Shown piece by piece: positions 24,346-35,319 of a stretch of DNA of 46,849 bases; the first letter of the stretch is position 1; the number at the start of each line of letters is the position of its first letter. Below the pieces are notes generated by a model. That model saw nothing but the letters and a program-made list of their open reading frames with translations, was not told the origin of the DNA and searched no databases. Source of the stretch: Gemmatimonadota bacterium. GTDB lineage: Bacteria; JAAXHH01. The position numbers and the translations under genes were made by a program. The DNA lies in NCBI GenBank assembly GCA_026702745.1, contig JAPPBT010000030.1:1-46849 (forward strand), given 5' to 3'.

Positions 24346-26697
24346 TTGAGTGCACGTGATGATCCGTTACGGGAGGTAGAAGCGCTGCGCACACGCAACG
24401 CCGCGCTCAACGAGGCGATCCTGCGTATCAGTGCCAGCATGGACTTCGAGACGGTCCTCGAGGAGGTCATGGACAGCGCCAGGTCCCTAACCGGAGCGCG
24501 CTATGGCGCCATCGCCATCGTCGACGAGGCCGACATCCTACAGGATTTCTTCTCGACCGGTCTCACCGACGAGGAGCATCGGCGACTGTCGGCATGGCCC
24601 GATTGGCCGCGATTATTCGCACACTTCCGCGACCTGACCGGGCCGCTGAGACGGGCGGACTTATCGGAATACGTGCGTAAGACCGGCTATTCGGCGGAAA
24701 TGCTGCCGGCCGCCTTTGCCTTCCAGGTCGCGCCGATGCGTCATCGCGGCGCGTTTGCCGGAAACCTCTTTCTGATGGGAAAAGCGAACGGCGGGGAGTT
24801 CACGGACGAGGACGAGGAGATCCTTATTCTGATCGCCTCGCACGCGGCCGCCGCGATTGCCAACGCGCGCAAGTACCGCGTCGAGCAGCACATCAGGGCC
24901 GACCTCGAGTCGCTGGTCGAGACTTCCCCGGTGGGCGTCGTGGTGTTCGAAGCGGTGACCGGCAGTACGGTGTCGTTGAACCGGGAGGCGAAGCGGATCG
25001 CGGAGAACCTGCGCCTGCCGGGCAAACCCATTGAAGCCATACTCGAGGTGGCGACCTGCCGTTTCGCCGACGGACGGGAAATCGCGCTGGACCAGTTCTC
25101 CCTTGTCCAGGTGCTCCGCACCTCCGAGACGGTGCGTGACGTGGAGGTCGTGATTACCATACCCGACGGCCGCAGCGTGACAGTGCTCGTAAGCGCCACC
25201 CCGGTTCGCAGCGAGGACGGCGCGGTGACGTCGATGGTGGTCACCATGCAGGACCTGGCGTCACTGCAGGAACTGGACCGGACGCGGGCCGAGTTTCTCA
25301 GCATGGTGAGCCACGAACTGCGTGCGCCGCTGACCTCCATCAAGGGATCGGCGACGACGGTCCTGAACGCCTCGCGGGAACTGGATCCGGCGGAAGTACG
25401 CCAGTTCTTCCGGATCATCGATGAACAGGCCGATCTCATGGACAGTCTCATCGGCGACCTGCTCGATGTGGGACGCACCGATACGGGCACGCTGTCGGTC
25501 ACCCCGGAGCCCTCGGAGGTGACCTTCCTGGTGGACCAGGCCCGCAACACCTTCCTGTCCGCCGGCGCCCGGCACAACGTCCTCCTCGACCTGCCGCCCA
25601 ATCTGCCCTCGGTGCTCGCCGACCGAAAACGCATCGTGCAGGTGCTGAATAACCTGCTGTCCAACGCCGCCCGTCATTCGACGGCAACGGCACCCATCCG
25701 AATCTCGGCCGAGCGGGACGGCGTGTACGTCGCGGTCACGGTGGCCGACGAGGGCCGGGGCATTGCACCGGAACTGCTGGGGCGGTTGTTCCGCAAGTAC
25801 GGACGCAACGAAGTAGACTCCGGTGTGTCCGGTGGACTGGGCCTTGCCATATGCAAGGGGCTGGTCGAGGCCCACGGCGGGCGCATACGGGCGGAAAGCC
25901 CGGGCGTGGGCAAGGGCACGCGCTTCATCTTCACGATTCCCGTCGCGGATACGGGCGTTGAAGATGCCGCGGCCGGCGATGTCCGGCACGTCCCGGGTCA
26001 GGTTTCCGAGGGACGCCAGCCGACAACGGTGCTCATCGTGGACGACGACCCGCAAACGCTGCATTACGTGCGCGACATCCTCGCCGACGCTGACTATTCC
26101 GCCGTGGTGACAGCCGACCATCGGGAAATCTCGCGCATCATCGAAGCGGAGAAGCCCAAACTGGTCCTGCTCGACCTGATGCTGCCGGGTACCGACGGGA
26201 TCGAACTCATGCGGACGATTCCCGAGCTCGCCACCCTGCCGGTGATCTTCATTTCGGGCTACGGACGCGACGAGACGATCGCCAGGGCGCTGGAGGCCGG
26301 CGCCGAAGACTACATCGTCAAGCCATTCTCGCCGACCGAACTCACGGCCCGGATCGGGGCCATCCTCCGCCGGCGGGCCAATCCGGATCGTTTCGTGCTC
26401 GGTGAGCTGGCCATCGATTACGACCGCCGCGAGGTCAAACTCGCGGGTCGGCCGGTGGCGCTGACGGCTACCGAATACGAGGTGCTGCGTGTGCTTTCGC
26501 TATGCACGGGTCGGATCGCCACCTACGACACCCTTTTGCGCGAGATCTGGGGCCGGCGCGGCCTCGGCGACACGAGGCTCGTGCGGGCCATCATCAAGCG
26601 ACTTCGAAGAAAGCTCGGTGAAAGCGCCGACGACCCGTCCTACGTCGCCAACGTGCGCGGCGTCGGCTACCGCCTGATCCGGCCGGGGGATGAGTAG
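24346..26697 (+). CDS. One-piece two-component system: GAF/PAS histidine kinase fused to an OmpR-type regulator
   Basis: The 783-residue protein holds, in order: GAF (about 30-175), a PAS-like domain (about 186-305), HisKA with phospho-acceptor His323 in FLSMVSHELRAPLTSIKG, and HATPase_c (about 424-533) with N-box NNLLSNAARH and G-boxes DEGRGI and GGLGLAICKG. A receiver (about 560-676) follows, with DDD at 566-568, phospho-acceptor Asp610 and Lys659, then a winged-helix OmpR/PhoB DNA-binding domain (about 685-778; TATEYEVLRVLS, VRGVGYRL). There is no membrane segment, so it probably senses a cytoplasmic or diffusible signal. Translation starts at TTG after GAGAGGTC. Having the kinase and DNA-binding output in one chain is uncommon. 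Targets are unknown. Confidence 0.93.
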   Translation: MSARDDPLREVEALRTRNAALNEAILRISASMDFETVLEEVMDSARSLTGARYGAIAIVDEADILQDFFSTGLTDEEHRRLSAWPDWPRLFAHFRDLTGPLRRADLSEYVRKTGYSAEMLPAAFAFQVAPMRHRGAFAGNLFLMGKANGGEFTDEDEEILILIASHAAAAIANARKYRVEQHIRADLESLVETSPVGVVVFEAVTGSTVSLNREAKRIAENLRLPGKPIEAILEVATCRFADGREIALDQFSLVQVLRTSETVRDVEVVITIPDGRSVTVLVSATPVRSEDGAVTSMVVTMQDLASLQELDRTRAEFLSMVSHELRAPLTSIKGSATTVLNASRELDPAEVRQFFRIIDEQADLMDSLIGDLLDVGRTDTGTLSVTPEPSEVTFLVDQARNTFLSAGARHNVLLDLPPNLPSVLADRKRIVQVLNNLLSNAARHSTATAPIRISAERDGVYVAVTVADEGRGIAPELLGRLFRKYGRNEVDSGVSGGLGLAICKGLVEAHGGRIRAESPGVGKGTRFIFTIPVADTGVEDAAAGDVRHVPGQVSEGRQPTTVLIVDDDPQTLHYVRDILADADYSAVVTADHREISRIIEAEKPKLVLLDLMLPGTDGIELMRTIPELATLPVIFISGYGRDETIARALEAGAEDYIVKPFSPTELTARIGAILRRRANPDRFVLGELAIDYDRREVKLAGRPVALTATEYEVLRVLSLCTGRIATYDTLLREIWGRRGLGDTRLVRAIIKRLRRKLGESADDPSYVANVRGVGYRLIRPGDE

Positions 26698-26756
26698 AGG
26701 GCACGTAGATCGCGTAGGCCGGGTGACGTGTAAGTCAGCAACCCGCCGTTACACCG

Positions 26757-29700
26757 CTACCAGTCTGCCGGATCGGGAATCCCGGTGCTGACGATGACCT
26801 CGAGGCCGGGTTCGGGCAATGTGCGTCTCGCGGCCTGCTGGGACGCACCCTGTTCGGGCCAGTCATCCAGGACGCCGCGAAGTTCGCCCGTGTAACGATC
26901 GAGCAGGAGCGCGGTAGACCGGCCGTCGTCCCGAGTCATCACCGCGAATCCCTCGGGACCGTACAGTTCCAGGTGTTCCAGCCGGCCGAACCAGTCCGGC
27001 CGAACGGGGACCGCGAAGACGAAACCGCCGCTTTCACCTTCGCCACAGTCGTTTTCCTCCATTGAAAAACTCAAATTGAAAAGGGTGTTTCCGTCGGCGT
27101 CTCCCGCGGCAAGCCGGTATGGTCCACGTTCCCCGGGAAGGGACGGCGGCGCGTCGACGACGAAAGCGGGCTCGAGGTAGAGTTCGCCGTATTCGTCCCT
27201 GCCACCCCAGACCAGCAGGCTTCGCCCGGATGGCGGTTGCGGTAATGCGAATACCGGTTCGCCAGCCAGGATCAGCCTGCGGTTCATCATCCTCACAAAG
27301 CTGTAGTCGCTGGTCCAGTCAGGCGGTCCGCAATAGGACATGAAATCGGGCATGGACGAGGGTACAAGCTCGTTGTTCCTGTGATCGTACCCCCAGACGC
27401 CTATGTTTCCGTCCAGGTACGGAAAGTCGTGTTCGAGAAACGACCGGGTACCGCAGGGCGCGTGCAGCATGTTCAGATTGTGCCCCAATTCGTGCGCCAT
27501 AAACGCATCGTTCAGCTCGGTTACCGTTACAGCACCAGGTCGCCGGCCAAGTCCCCCGCCACCGGTGACGATGCCCATGTAATAATCGCTCGAACCGTCC
27601 ATGGTGCGAATCATCGCCACCCTGTCGAGGGTTTTGACCGAACTGATGGGATCAAAGGAGACCGCCACCGGGCTGCGGATTTCGACATTGAATTCATTCA
27701 CGGGAAGGCGGTCTTTCGACGCGTTGAAGTACTCCGATTCCTCCGTAAGGCCCTGTACCGTAGACACCAGACCCATGTCCGGGTTATCCATCCAGTAGAA
27801 GGGCACCACAGTCAGATTGAAGGGCGGCATGTCGACGACTTCCACGGGCCGCCGGCCCGAGGCGGGCAGGCGGCCCGTGGAACCCAGCTCGATGACCATC
27901 TCCAGTCCCGGCTGGATGATCGAACCGGGTATCGGCGCGTTGGACGTGGCCTCGATGTCTCCCACATAGACCAGTGAGGGAATGAATCGGTCTGCATTCT
28001 CCATTTCCGCGGTAAAAACTTCGACACCGGAATGAAAGAAACGCGCAGTGACACGAGGCATGGGGGCGATGGTATCCGTTTCCGATGCGATGAAGACACG
28101 TAGCAGCGCGTCTCTTCCCGCCACCAGGGGAACGGAGGCATCGAACGTCTGGATCGCCTGGATGAGCACAGTCTTCGTCTCCGTCAAAAAGCCCCGGCAG
28201 AAGTCTACGTTGGCCGTGGGATTTGCCTGCAGCCAGTCCCGGGATTCGTCATCCTCCCACAGGCACAAACCGGTTCCCCCAATCCGCAGTTCGTCCAGCA
28301 TCAACTGAAAGATGGATGACGGCAGTACGCCCGATATACCCCCATTGCCGTACAGGTGAAGTTTTCTCAGTCTTGCGAGGCTTCCCAGGGACTCCGGTAC
28401 GTTTCCGGAAAGGTTGTTATAATAAAGATATAGTTCCTGCAGGTTTTCAAGATCGCCCAGCCCTTCCGGGATGGCCCCGCTCAACTGGTTCCGGTGCAAA
28501 TCGAGTGTTTCGAGCCGGACAAGCTGGCCCAGTTCAGGCGGGATTTCGCCGGACAATCCGATATCGCCCAGATAGTCCCGCAATCCGGTACCGTAAAGAG
28601 AGAGATTCCGCAGGTTTTCAAGATCGCCCAGTTCAGGAGGGATCTGGCCCGTAAACGCGTTTCCGCCCAGGGACAGGATCTCCAGGTTTTTGAGCTGGCC
28701 CAGTTCAGGCGGGACTGCGCCGGTCAACCGGCCGTTGGTGATATCCAGCCACTCCAGGCGGACAAGCCGGGCCAGTTCAGGCGGGATTCCCCCTTTTAAC
28801 TCGTTTTCGCCCAGGGACAGGATCTCCAGGTTTTCAAGCTGCCCCAATGCGGATGGAATGGCACCGGACAACTGGTTGCCACCAATCCCCAGGTGCGTAA
28901 GTTTCACAAGCTGGCCCAGTTCGGAGGGGATCTCGCCGGTCAACTGGTTATGGAATAAATCCAGATACTTCAGGTTTTCAAGCCGGCCCAGTTCGGGTGG
29001 GATTTCGCCGGTCAACCGGTTGTAGATGATGTCCAGCCACTCCAGGCGGACGAGGCGGGCCAGTTCAGGAGGGATTTCGCCGGTCAACTCGTTACTGTGC
29101 AGGGACAGGGTCGTCAGGTCTGCAAGCCGGCCCAACTCGGAGGGAATAGGGCCGGACAACTGGTTGTCGGGCAGCTCTATCCCAATTACCCGTCCGTTCT
29201 CGTCGACGCCAATCCCGTGCCAGGTTCCCAGCGGTTCTTCACTCAACCAGTTCGTGTTGTTCGTCCAGTTCGGGCCGTCCGTGGCGTTGTAAAGCGCGAC
29301 CAGGGCTTCCAGCACCGGATCCGGGTCCGTATCCGAAACGATAATCGCGGCCGTGGCCGATGCGTTTCCCGATCGGGCGGTGACCCGGGTCCTGCCTTCT
29401 CCGGCCGCGGTCACAAGCCCCTCCGGACTGACCGCGACTACGGTCGAGTCACCGCTCGACCAGGTTGCGACGGCGCTCATTACAGGATGATCGTTCCGGT
29501 CCAGCACGGCCGCGGTCAGTTGAATGGTCGCGCCGATGGACAAGATGATGGAAGGACCCGGTTCGATGACGATACGGTACGCCGCCTGCGCCACCGTGAC
29601 GTCCACGTTCGTCTGAACATTCCCCGAATGGGCCGTGACGCGCGTTGTCCCGTTACCCGCTGCGGTCACCAGGCCCTGGCTGGAGTCAACGGACGCGACA

Positions 29701-29975
29701 GCCGCGTCACCGCTAGACCAGAACACCGAAGCGGATGCCATGACCGTGTTGTACTGGTCATAGACCGTGGCGGCAAGTTGCTGCGTCTGGCCGATGGCAT
29801 TGAAAGTGAAGGATGATGGGGTTATTACGATCCGGGTCGCTATCGACGTCGCTGGGGGAGGCGGGGGAGGTGTGGGCGGGCTGGTCTCTGTCGGACCGTC
29901 TTTGCCGCACGTTGTACTTGCGAGCAAAGCCAGATGTACAAAGATCACAACACCACAGCGACGAATGCTGTTCAT
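26757..29975 (-). CDS. Lipoprotein with Big_2 and plant-type LRR domains and a metzincin protease domain
   Basis: The 1,072-residue product starts with a lipoprotein signal (LALLASTTC) and a proline-rich linker. Two Big_2-type Ig domains follow (about 45-210), then about 13 plant-type 24-residue LRRs (LTGEIPPELGRLENLKYLDL) capped by ALYNATDGPNWTNNTNW and GTGLCLWEDDESRDWL. The last 450 residues contain a zinc-protease motif HELGHNLNMLH with His828, His832 and His838 and a Met-turn-like DFMSYCGP, the metzincin pattern, closest in feel to M66/snapalysin-like proteases. It should be anchored at the cell surface and cleave external proteins. Protease specificity is unknown. It converges on the sensor gene. 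Confidence 0.85.
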   Translation of the reverse strand: MNSIRRCGVVIFVHLALLASTTCGKDGPTETSPPTPPPPPPATSIATRIVITPSSFTFNAIGQTQQLAATVYDQYNTVMASASVFWSSGDAAVASVDSSQGLVTAAGNGTTRVTAHSGNVQTNVDVTVAQAAYRIVIEPGPSIILSIGATIQLTAAVLDRNDHPVMSAVATWSSGDSTVVAVSPEGLVTAAGEGRTRVTARSGNASATAAIIVSDTDPDPVLEALVALYNATDGPNWTNNTNWLSEEPLGTWHGIGVDENGRVIGIELPDNQLSGPIPSELGRLADLTTLSLHSNELTGEIPPELARLVRLEWLDIIYNRLTGEIPPELGRLENLKYLDLFHNQLTGEIPSELGQLVKLTHLGIGGNQLSGAIPSALGQLENLEILSLGENELKGGIPPELARLVRLEWLDITNGRLTGAVPPELGQLKNLEILSLGGNAFTGQIPPELGDLENLRNLSLYGTGLRDYLGDIGLSGEIPPELGQLVRLETLDLHRNQLSGAIPEGLGDLENLQELYLYYNNLSGNVPESLGSLARLRKLHLYGNGGISGVLPSSIFQLMLDELRIGGTGLCLWEDDESRDWLQANPTANVDFCRGFLTETKTVLIQAIQTFDASVPLVAGRDALLRVFIASETDTIAPMPRVTARFFHSGVEVFTAEMENADRFIPSLVYVGDIEATSNAPIPGSIIQPGLEMVIELGSTGRLPASGRRPVEVVDMPPFNLTVVPFYWMDNPDMGLVSTVQGLTEESEYFNASKDRLPVNEFNVEIRSPVAVSFDPISSVKTLDRVAMIRTMDGSSDYYMGIVTGGGGLGRRPGAVTVTELNDAFMAHELGHNLNMLHAPCGTRSFLEHDFPYLDGNIGVWGYDHRNNELVPSSMPDFMSYCGPPDWTSDYSFVRMMNRRLILAGEPVFALPQPPSGRSLLVWGGRDEYGELYLEPAFVVDAPPSLPGERGPYRLAAGDADGNTLFNLSFSMEENDCGEGESGGFVFAVPVRPDWFGRLEHLELYGPEGFAVMTRDDGRSTALLLDRYTGELRGVLDDWPEQGASQQAARRTLPEPGLEVIVSTGIPDPADW
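28340..29180. repeat. LRR-coding repeat array, 72-bp period
   Basis: DNA-level repeats of 72 bases encode the 24-residue LRR units of the lipoprotein. Blocks such as CCCAGTTCAGGCGGGAT recur many times with few changes, showing recent homogenisation or expansion. Confidence 0.8.
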
Positions 29976-30157
29976 GATGGCTAAAGCTGAAGGAGAAGAG
30001 CGTGTTACATGGGATGTTCCTTTAGAATTTATAGTAAATTTAATGCACTTTCCCTGGCCCGGAAAGTCAACTTTTTAAACTGTTTTGTTTTTAATTAGGC
30101 GGTGGGGCTGACTGGCGCAGATCAAGGCAGGATGTTTCTGCGTCGTACCTTACTTTG

Positions 30158-31243
<1,086 letters not shown>

Positions 31244-31252
31244 TTATCTACG

Positions 31253-31312
31253 TTATTTAAGGCGCGCGGCCGCTATTTAAGGCGCCGGACCGCTATCTTA
31301 CAAGGCGCGCGC
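31253..31312. repeat. 20-bp tandem repeat (three degenerate copies) upstream of gapA
   Basis: Units beginning TATTTAAGGCGC recur at 31253, 31274 and 31294, each ending CCGC or similar. Copies one and two differ at a few positions and copy three is diverged. A possible minus-strand promoter (TTGTAA at 31298-31303, 17-base spacer, TTAAAT at 31275-31280) is built from these repeats. Confidence 0.65.
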
Positions 31313-31349
31313 TATGCTCCTGTGTCTTTCCGCCGGGCAGCCGCGCTGC

Positions 31350-34112
31350 TCAACCCTCCAGCAGGCCCCGCAGCACATATTGCAGGATACCGCCGTGGCG
31401 GTAGTACTCCACCTCGACCGGGGTGTCGATGCGCACGATGGTGTTGAATGTCCTCGTGGCGCCGTCCGCGGCGGTCACGCAGACACGGACGCGCTGCCGG
31501 GGGGTGATGCCGCCCTCGATCCCCTCGAAATCGTAGGTCTCGAAACCGGTCAGGCCGAGCGATTCGGCGCTCTCCCCTTCCTCGAACTGGAGGGGCAGGA
31601 TGCCCATGCCGATGAGGTTGCTGCGGTGGATGCGTTCGTAGCTTTCCACGATCACGGTCCGGACGCCGAGGAGGTTGGGCCCTTTGGCGGCCCAGTCCCG
31701 GGACGAGCCGGACCCGTATTCCTTGCCGGCGATTACCACCAGGGGCGTGGCCGATTCGCGGTAGGCCATGGCGGCATCGTAGATGGCGACCGGTTCGGCG
31801 TCGGGCGCGGTCTTCGTCCAGCCGCCTTCCGTGCCCGGCGCCAGGCGGTTGCGCAGCCGGATGTTGGCGAAAGTGCCCCGCATCATGACTTCATGGTTGC
31901 CCCGACGGGCGCCGTATGAATTGAAGTCCTTCGGCGCCACGCCGCGCTCGACCAGGTACCGGCCCGCGGGGCTGTCGGCCTGGATCGAACCGGCCGGCGA
32001 AATGTGGTCCGTCGTGACGGAATCGCCGAGTATCGCCAGCACCCGGGCGCCGCGGATGTCTGTGATATCGCCGGGCGCCATCGACATGTCGTCGAAGTAG
32101 GGCGGGAGCTTGACGTAGGTGGAGACTTCGTCCCAGGCATAGGACTCGTCGTCCGTCGCGGCAAGTTCGGCCCAGCGGTCGTCGCCCGTGAAGACGTCGG
32201 CGTAGATCGACTGGAACATCTCCCGGCGTACGGAGGTTCGCACGGCCTCCCGCACTTCCCCGGGTGTGGGCCAGATGTCCCGGAGATAGACTTCGTCGCC
32301 CTCGGGATCGGTTCCAATGGGCTCGTTGTACAGGTCCACGTCCATGCGCCCGGCGAGGGCGTAGGCCACCACGAGCGGCGGCGAGGCCAGGTAATTGGCC
32401 TTCACGATGGGGTTCACGCGGCCTTCGAAATTCCGGTTGCCGCTCAGCACCGCGGCCGCGACCAGGTCGGACTCCCGCACCGCGTCGCCGATGGGGGCGG
32501 GCACGGGGCCGCTGTTGCCGATGCACGTCGTGCAGCCGTAGCCCACGACGTGGAACCGGAGCTGCTCCAGGTAGGGAAGCAGGCCCATGTCCTCCAGGTA
32601 CCGGGTCACGACCTGCGAGCCCGGCGCGAGGCTGGTCTTCACCCAGGGCCGGGTGGACAGGCCCCGTTCGACGGCCTTCTTCGCCAGGACCCCGGCGGCC
32701 GCGAGCACGGCCGGGTTGGACGTGTTCGTGCAGCTGGTGATCGCCGCGATCACCACCGAACCGTGTCCCAGGTCGAAGGACGATCCGTCCATGTCGACGG
32801 GCGCTTTCTTCGTCAGCGTGCCCAGTTCGCCGGGCGCGTGTCCGTTGCCGTCCACCCACTGGTCGACGGTCTCGTCGGACAGGTCCGGGTTCTCGTCGGC
32901 CAGCATGGCGGCCAGTTCCTTGCGAAACGACGGCTTGACGCTGGACAGCGATACGCGGTCCTGGGGCCTGCGGGGGCCCGCCATGCTCGGTTCGACGGTG
33001 CCGAGGTCGAGTTCCAGGGTATCGGAGAAGACCGGGTCGGGGGTGCCGGGCGTCCGGAACAGGCCCTGTGCCTTCGTATAGGCTTCCGCCAGTTCGATCT
33101 CGCCTGCGTCGCGGCCGGTCAGTTCCATGTAGGACAGCGTCTCGCCGTCCACCGGAAAGAACCCCACGGTGGCGCCGTATTCGGGAGCCATGTTGGCGAT
33201 GGTGGCCCGGTCGGGCAGGGACAGGCTGTCCAGCCCGGGACCATAGAATTCGACGAACTTGCCGACGACGCCGTGTGCCCGGAGCATCTGGGTCACCGTC
33301 AGGACCAGGTCCGTCGCCGTGGCCCCGGCCGGCAATGCGCCGGTCATCCTGAACCCCACCACGGACGGGATGAGCATGGATACCGGCTGGCCGAGCATGG
33401 CCGCTTCCGCCTCGATGCCGCCCACGCCCCATCCGACCACGCCGAGCCCGTTGATCATGGTGGTATGGGAGTCCGTCCCCACCAGGGTGTCGGGATAGGC
33501 GATCGATTCGCCGTCCCGCTCCCGGGCGAACACCACCTTGGCCAGGTACTCGAGGTTGACCTGGTGCACGATGCCCGTGCCGGGCGGGACGACGCGAAAG
33601 TTGTCGAAGGCCTGCTGTCCCCACTTGAGGAAACGGTACCGCTCCAGGTTCCGGTCGAACTCGCGGTCCACGTTGGCCGCGAAGGCCCGGCGGGAACCGA
33701 ACTCGTCCACCTGGACGGAGTGGTCGATGACCAGGTCCACGTCCTGCAGGGGATTGATGCGGTCGGCCGCGCCGCCTAGCTTCCGGATGGCGTCCCGCAT
33801 GGCGGCCAGGTCGACGACGGCCGGCACGCCCGTGAAGTCCTGCATCAGCACCCGCGCCGGCCGAAAGGCGATCTCCCGTTCGGAGGGCCCGTCCGCGACG
33901 CTGCTGGCGACGGCGGCCACGTCTTCGGCGGAAACCGACACGCCATCTTCGTGGCGCAGCAGGTTCTCCACCATGACCTTGAGGGAAAAGGGAAGGCGCG
34001 AGATGTCTCCGGCGCCGCCTTCCTCGGCCCTTGAAAGCGAATAGTAGGTACTGGCGCTACCGCCCGCGTTCAATGCGGCTTGGGCACCGAAGCTGTTCAG
34101 GTTACGCGGCAC
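31350..34112 (-). CDS. acnA: Aconitate hydratase A
   Basis: Aconitase interconverts citrate and isocitrate in the TCA cycle using a [4Fe-4S] cluster. The 920-residue product is of normal AcnA length and contains cluster cysteines in [12 protein letters not shown] and [15 protein letters not shown]. It also has [22 protein letters not shown] near the N-terminal third (a familiar AcnA block), and the swivel-domain motif [20 protein letters not shown] start is preferred because the family begins with xNSFGA; an in-frame TTG lies eight codons upstream. It has its own strong promoter upstream. The identity is firm. Confidence 0.96.
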   Translation of the reverse strand: MPRNLNSFGAQAALNAGGSASTYYSLSRAEEGGAGDISRLPFSLKVMVENLLRHEDGVSVSAEDVAAVASSVADGPSEREIAFRPARVLMQDFTGVPAVVDLAAMRDAIRKLGGAADRINPLQDVDLVIDHSVQVDEFGSRRAFAANVDREFDRNLERYRFLKWGQQAFDNFRVVPPGTGIVHQVNLEYLAKVVFARERDGESIAYPDTLVGTDSHTTMINGLGVVGWGVGGIEAEAAMLGQPVSMLIPSVVGFRMTGALPAGATATDLVLTVTQMLRAHGVVGKFVEFYGPGLDSLSLPDRATIANMAPEYGATVGFFPVDGETLSYMELTGRDAGEIELAEAYTKAQGLFRTPGTPDPVFSDTLELDLGTVEPSMAGPRRPQDRVSLSSVKPSFRKELAAMLADENPDLSDETVDQWVDGNGHAPGELGTLTKKAPVDMDGSSFDLGHGSVVIAAITSCTNTSNPAVLAAAGVLAKKAVERGLSTRPWVKTSLAPGSQVVTRYLEDMGLLPYLEQLRFHVVGYGCTTCIGNSGPVPAPIGDAVRESDLVAAAVLSGNRNFEGRVNPIVKANYLASPPLVVAYALAGRMDVDLYNEPIGTDPEGDEVYLRDIWPTPGEVREAVRTSVRREMFQSIYADVFTGDDRWAELAATDDESYAWDEVSTYVKLPPYFDDMSMAPGDITDIRGARVLAILGDSVTTDHISPAGSIQADSPAGRYLVERGVAPKDFNSYGARRGNHEVMMRGTFANIRLRNRLAPGTEGGWTKTAPDAEPVAIYDAAMAYRESATPLVVIAGKEYGSGSSRDWAAKGPNLLGVRTVIVESYERIHRSNLIGMGILPLQFEEGESAESLGLTGFETYDFEGIEGGITPRQRVRVCVTAADGATRTFNTIVRIDTPVEVEYYRHGGILQYVLRGLLEG

Positions 34113-34161
34113 TGTTGCCTGTCTCCCGGTCTTCAAGTCATGGATTTTCCAAGAATCCTCA

Positions 34162-34190
34162 AACTAACGGCTTAACACACGTGGTGTCAA
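34162..34190 (-). promoter_or_regulatory. Promoter of acnA
   Basis: Minus-strand -35 TTGACA (34185-34190), 17-base spacer and -10 TTAGTT (34162-34167), about 40-50 bp before the acnA start. Six of six and three to four of six consensus matches respectively. Confidence 0.6.
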
Positions 34191-34258
34191 GGACATTCCC
34201 GTAGCCGGCCACCCCCGATATGCCCGTTCCATCGGGGTTCGCGGCAGGTACAGATGCC

Positions 34259-34287
34259 TTGACACCGGGTGGGCTCCGTCCTATCAT
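34259..34287 (+). promoter_or_regulatory. Promoter of the DUF1207 gene
   Basis: Plus-strand -35 TTGACA (34259-34264), 17-base spacer and -10 TATCAT (34282-34287), about 80 bp before the coding start. It is divergent from the acnA promoter. Confidence 0.7.
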
Positions 34288-34369
34288 CGGTACGCCCTGA
34301 ATCCGGGATGCCGGATTTCACCACGACGAAGCCTTAACAGCGCTATATCGTTCGTAACCCGTTGATATC

Positions 34370-35251
34370 ATGGCGTTTATATCCACTATCCTGCGTACGT
34401 TCCCGTGGTTCGCCGGCATGGGGGTTCTTTCCCTCGCCGTCAGCCCGGTCTTTGACGCGGCGGATGCATCCGGCGGGACCTGGCGCTTCGCCGCCCCGCA
34501 GCAGCGGCTGTTCCGCCCGCTTCTGGCCGACCCGACCGAAGCGCGGCTGGCCATAACGTCCAATCTGGGCGACCGGCTGAACGGTGACATCGGCGGTTCC
34601 TGGGAGGCCGCCGACTATGCGTGGGGCGCGGACGGCGGGCTGCGGTTCCGGACCGGGATCCATGCCGGCGTCTTCTCGAAACTGCGCCGGTCGGGAACGA
34701 CCTTTCCCCTCGAGACCGCCGACTACCTGATCGGCTTCCACGCGGACCTGGGCAACGGCAGGTACACCGGGCGGTTCGAATACGCCCATGTGAGCGCCCA
34801 CCTGGCCGACGGGTACGACGGGCCGGAAAGGGCCATGACCTACAGCCGGGAGTACTTCACGGTGTACGGCGCCCGCGAGTCGCGCTTCGCGCCAGGATCC
34901 GCCGTCGGTACCACGATCGGTTCAGCCCGTGTCTACGGCAGCCTGCGGTGGTCGAACCACGCCATCCCGGACGTACGGCGGTGGCGGGTCCAGGGCGGCG
35001 CCGAACTGGTCTTCCGTCCCCTCTCGGGCGAGGGCGGCACAACCCGGGCCTACCTGGCCTGCGACGTGCGGCTGTTCCGGGACGGGGACATCTCGGTCAA
35101 CCGCACGGCCCACGCGGGCCTGCTGTTTCACAACGAGGCTTCACGGGGCCTTCGCATCGCCTTCGTATACCACGGGGGCCGCAGCGAGCACGGACAGTTC
35201 CATCGCCAGGAGGACGACTACGCAGGGATCGGGCTGTTCTTCGACCTGTGA
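34370..35251 (+). CDS. DUF1207 family outer-membrane protein
   Basis: The 293-residue product has a hydrophobic N-terminal leader (about 5-30) and the DUF1207 hallmark LFRPLLADPTEARLAI followed by a series of amphipathic beta strands. FEYAHVSAHLADGYDG resembles the conserved HxSxHLGD region, and it ends in an aromatic C-terminus (GIGLFFDL) typical of outer-membrane beta-barrels. Function is unknown; members are exported and often assumed to be outer-membrane proteins. No strong ribosome site is seen before the ATG. It precedes thrC by 68 bp. Confidence 0.75.
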   Translation: MAFISTILRTFPWFAGMGVLSLAVSPVFDAADASGGTWRFAAPQQRLFRPLLADPTEARLAITSNLGDRLNGDIGGSWEAADYAWGADGGLRFRTGIHAGVFSKLRRSGTTFPLETADYLIGFHADLGNGRYTGRFEYAHVSAHLADGYDGPERAMTYSREYFTVYGARESRFAPGSAVGTTIGSARVYGSLRWSNHAIPDVRRWRVQGGAELVFRPLSGEGGTTRAYLACDVRLFRDGDISVNRTAHAGLLFHNEASRGLRIAFVYHGGRSEHGQFHRQEDDYAGIGLFFDL

Positions 35252-35319
35252 GTCTGAGGCGGGAGCTGACAGGCGCTCCGGGTCGCAGAGACCCATAAAT
35301 CCCACGGACGGAAACTTCC

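Noticed and set aside
32004-33779. 591-codon plus-strand frame opposite acnA
   Set aside because: Antisense shadow of a clearly identified aconitase gene; biased His/Gly/Val-rich composition.
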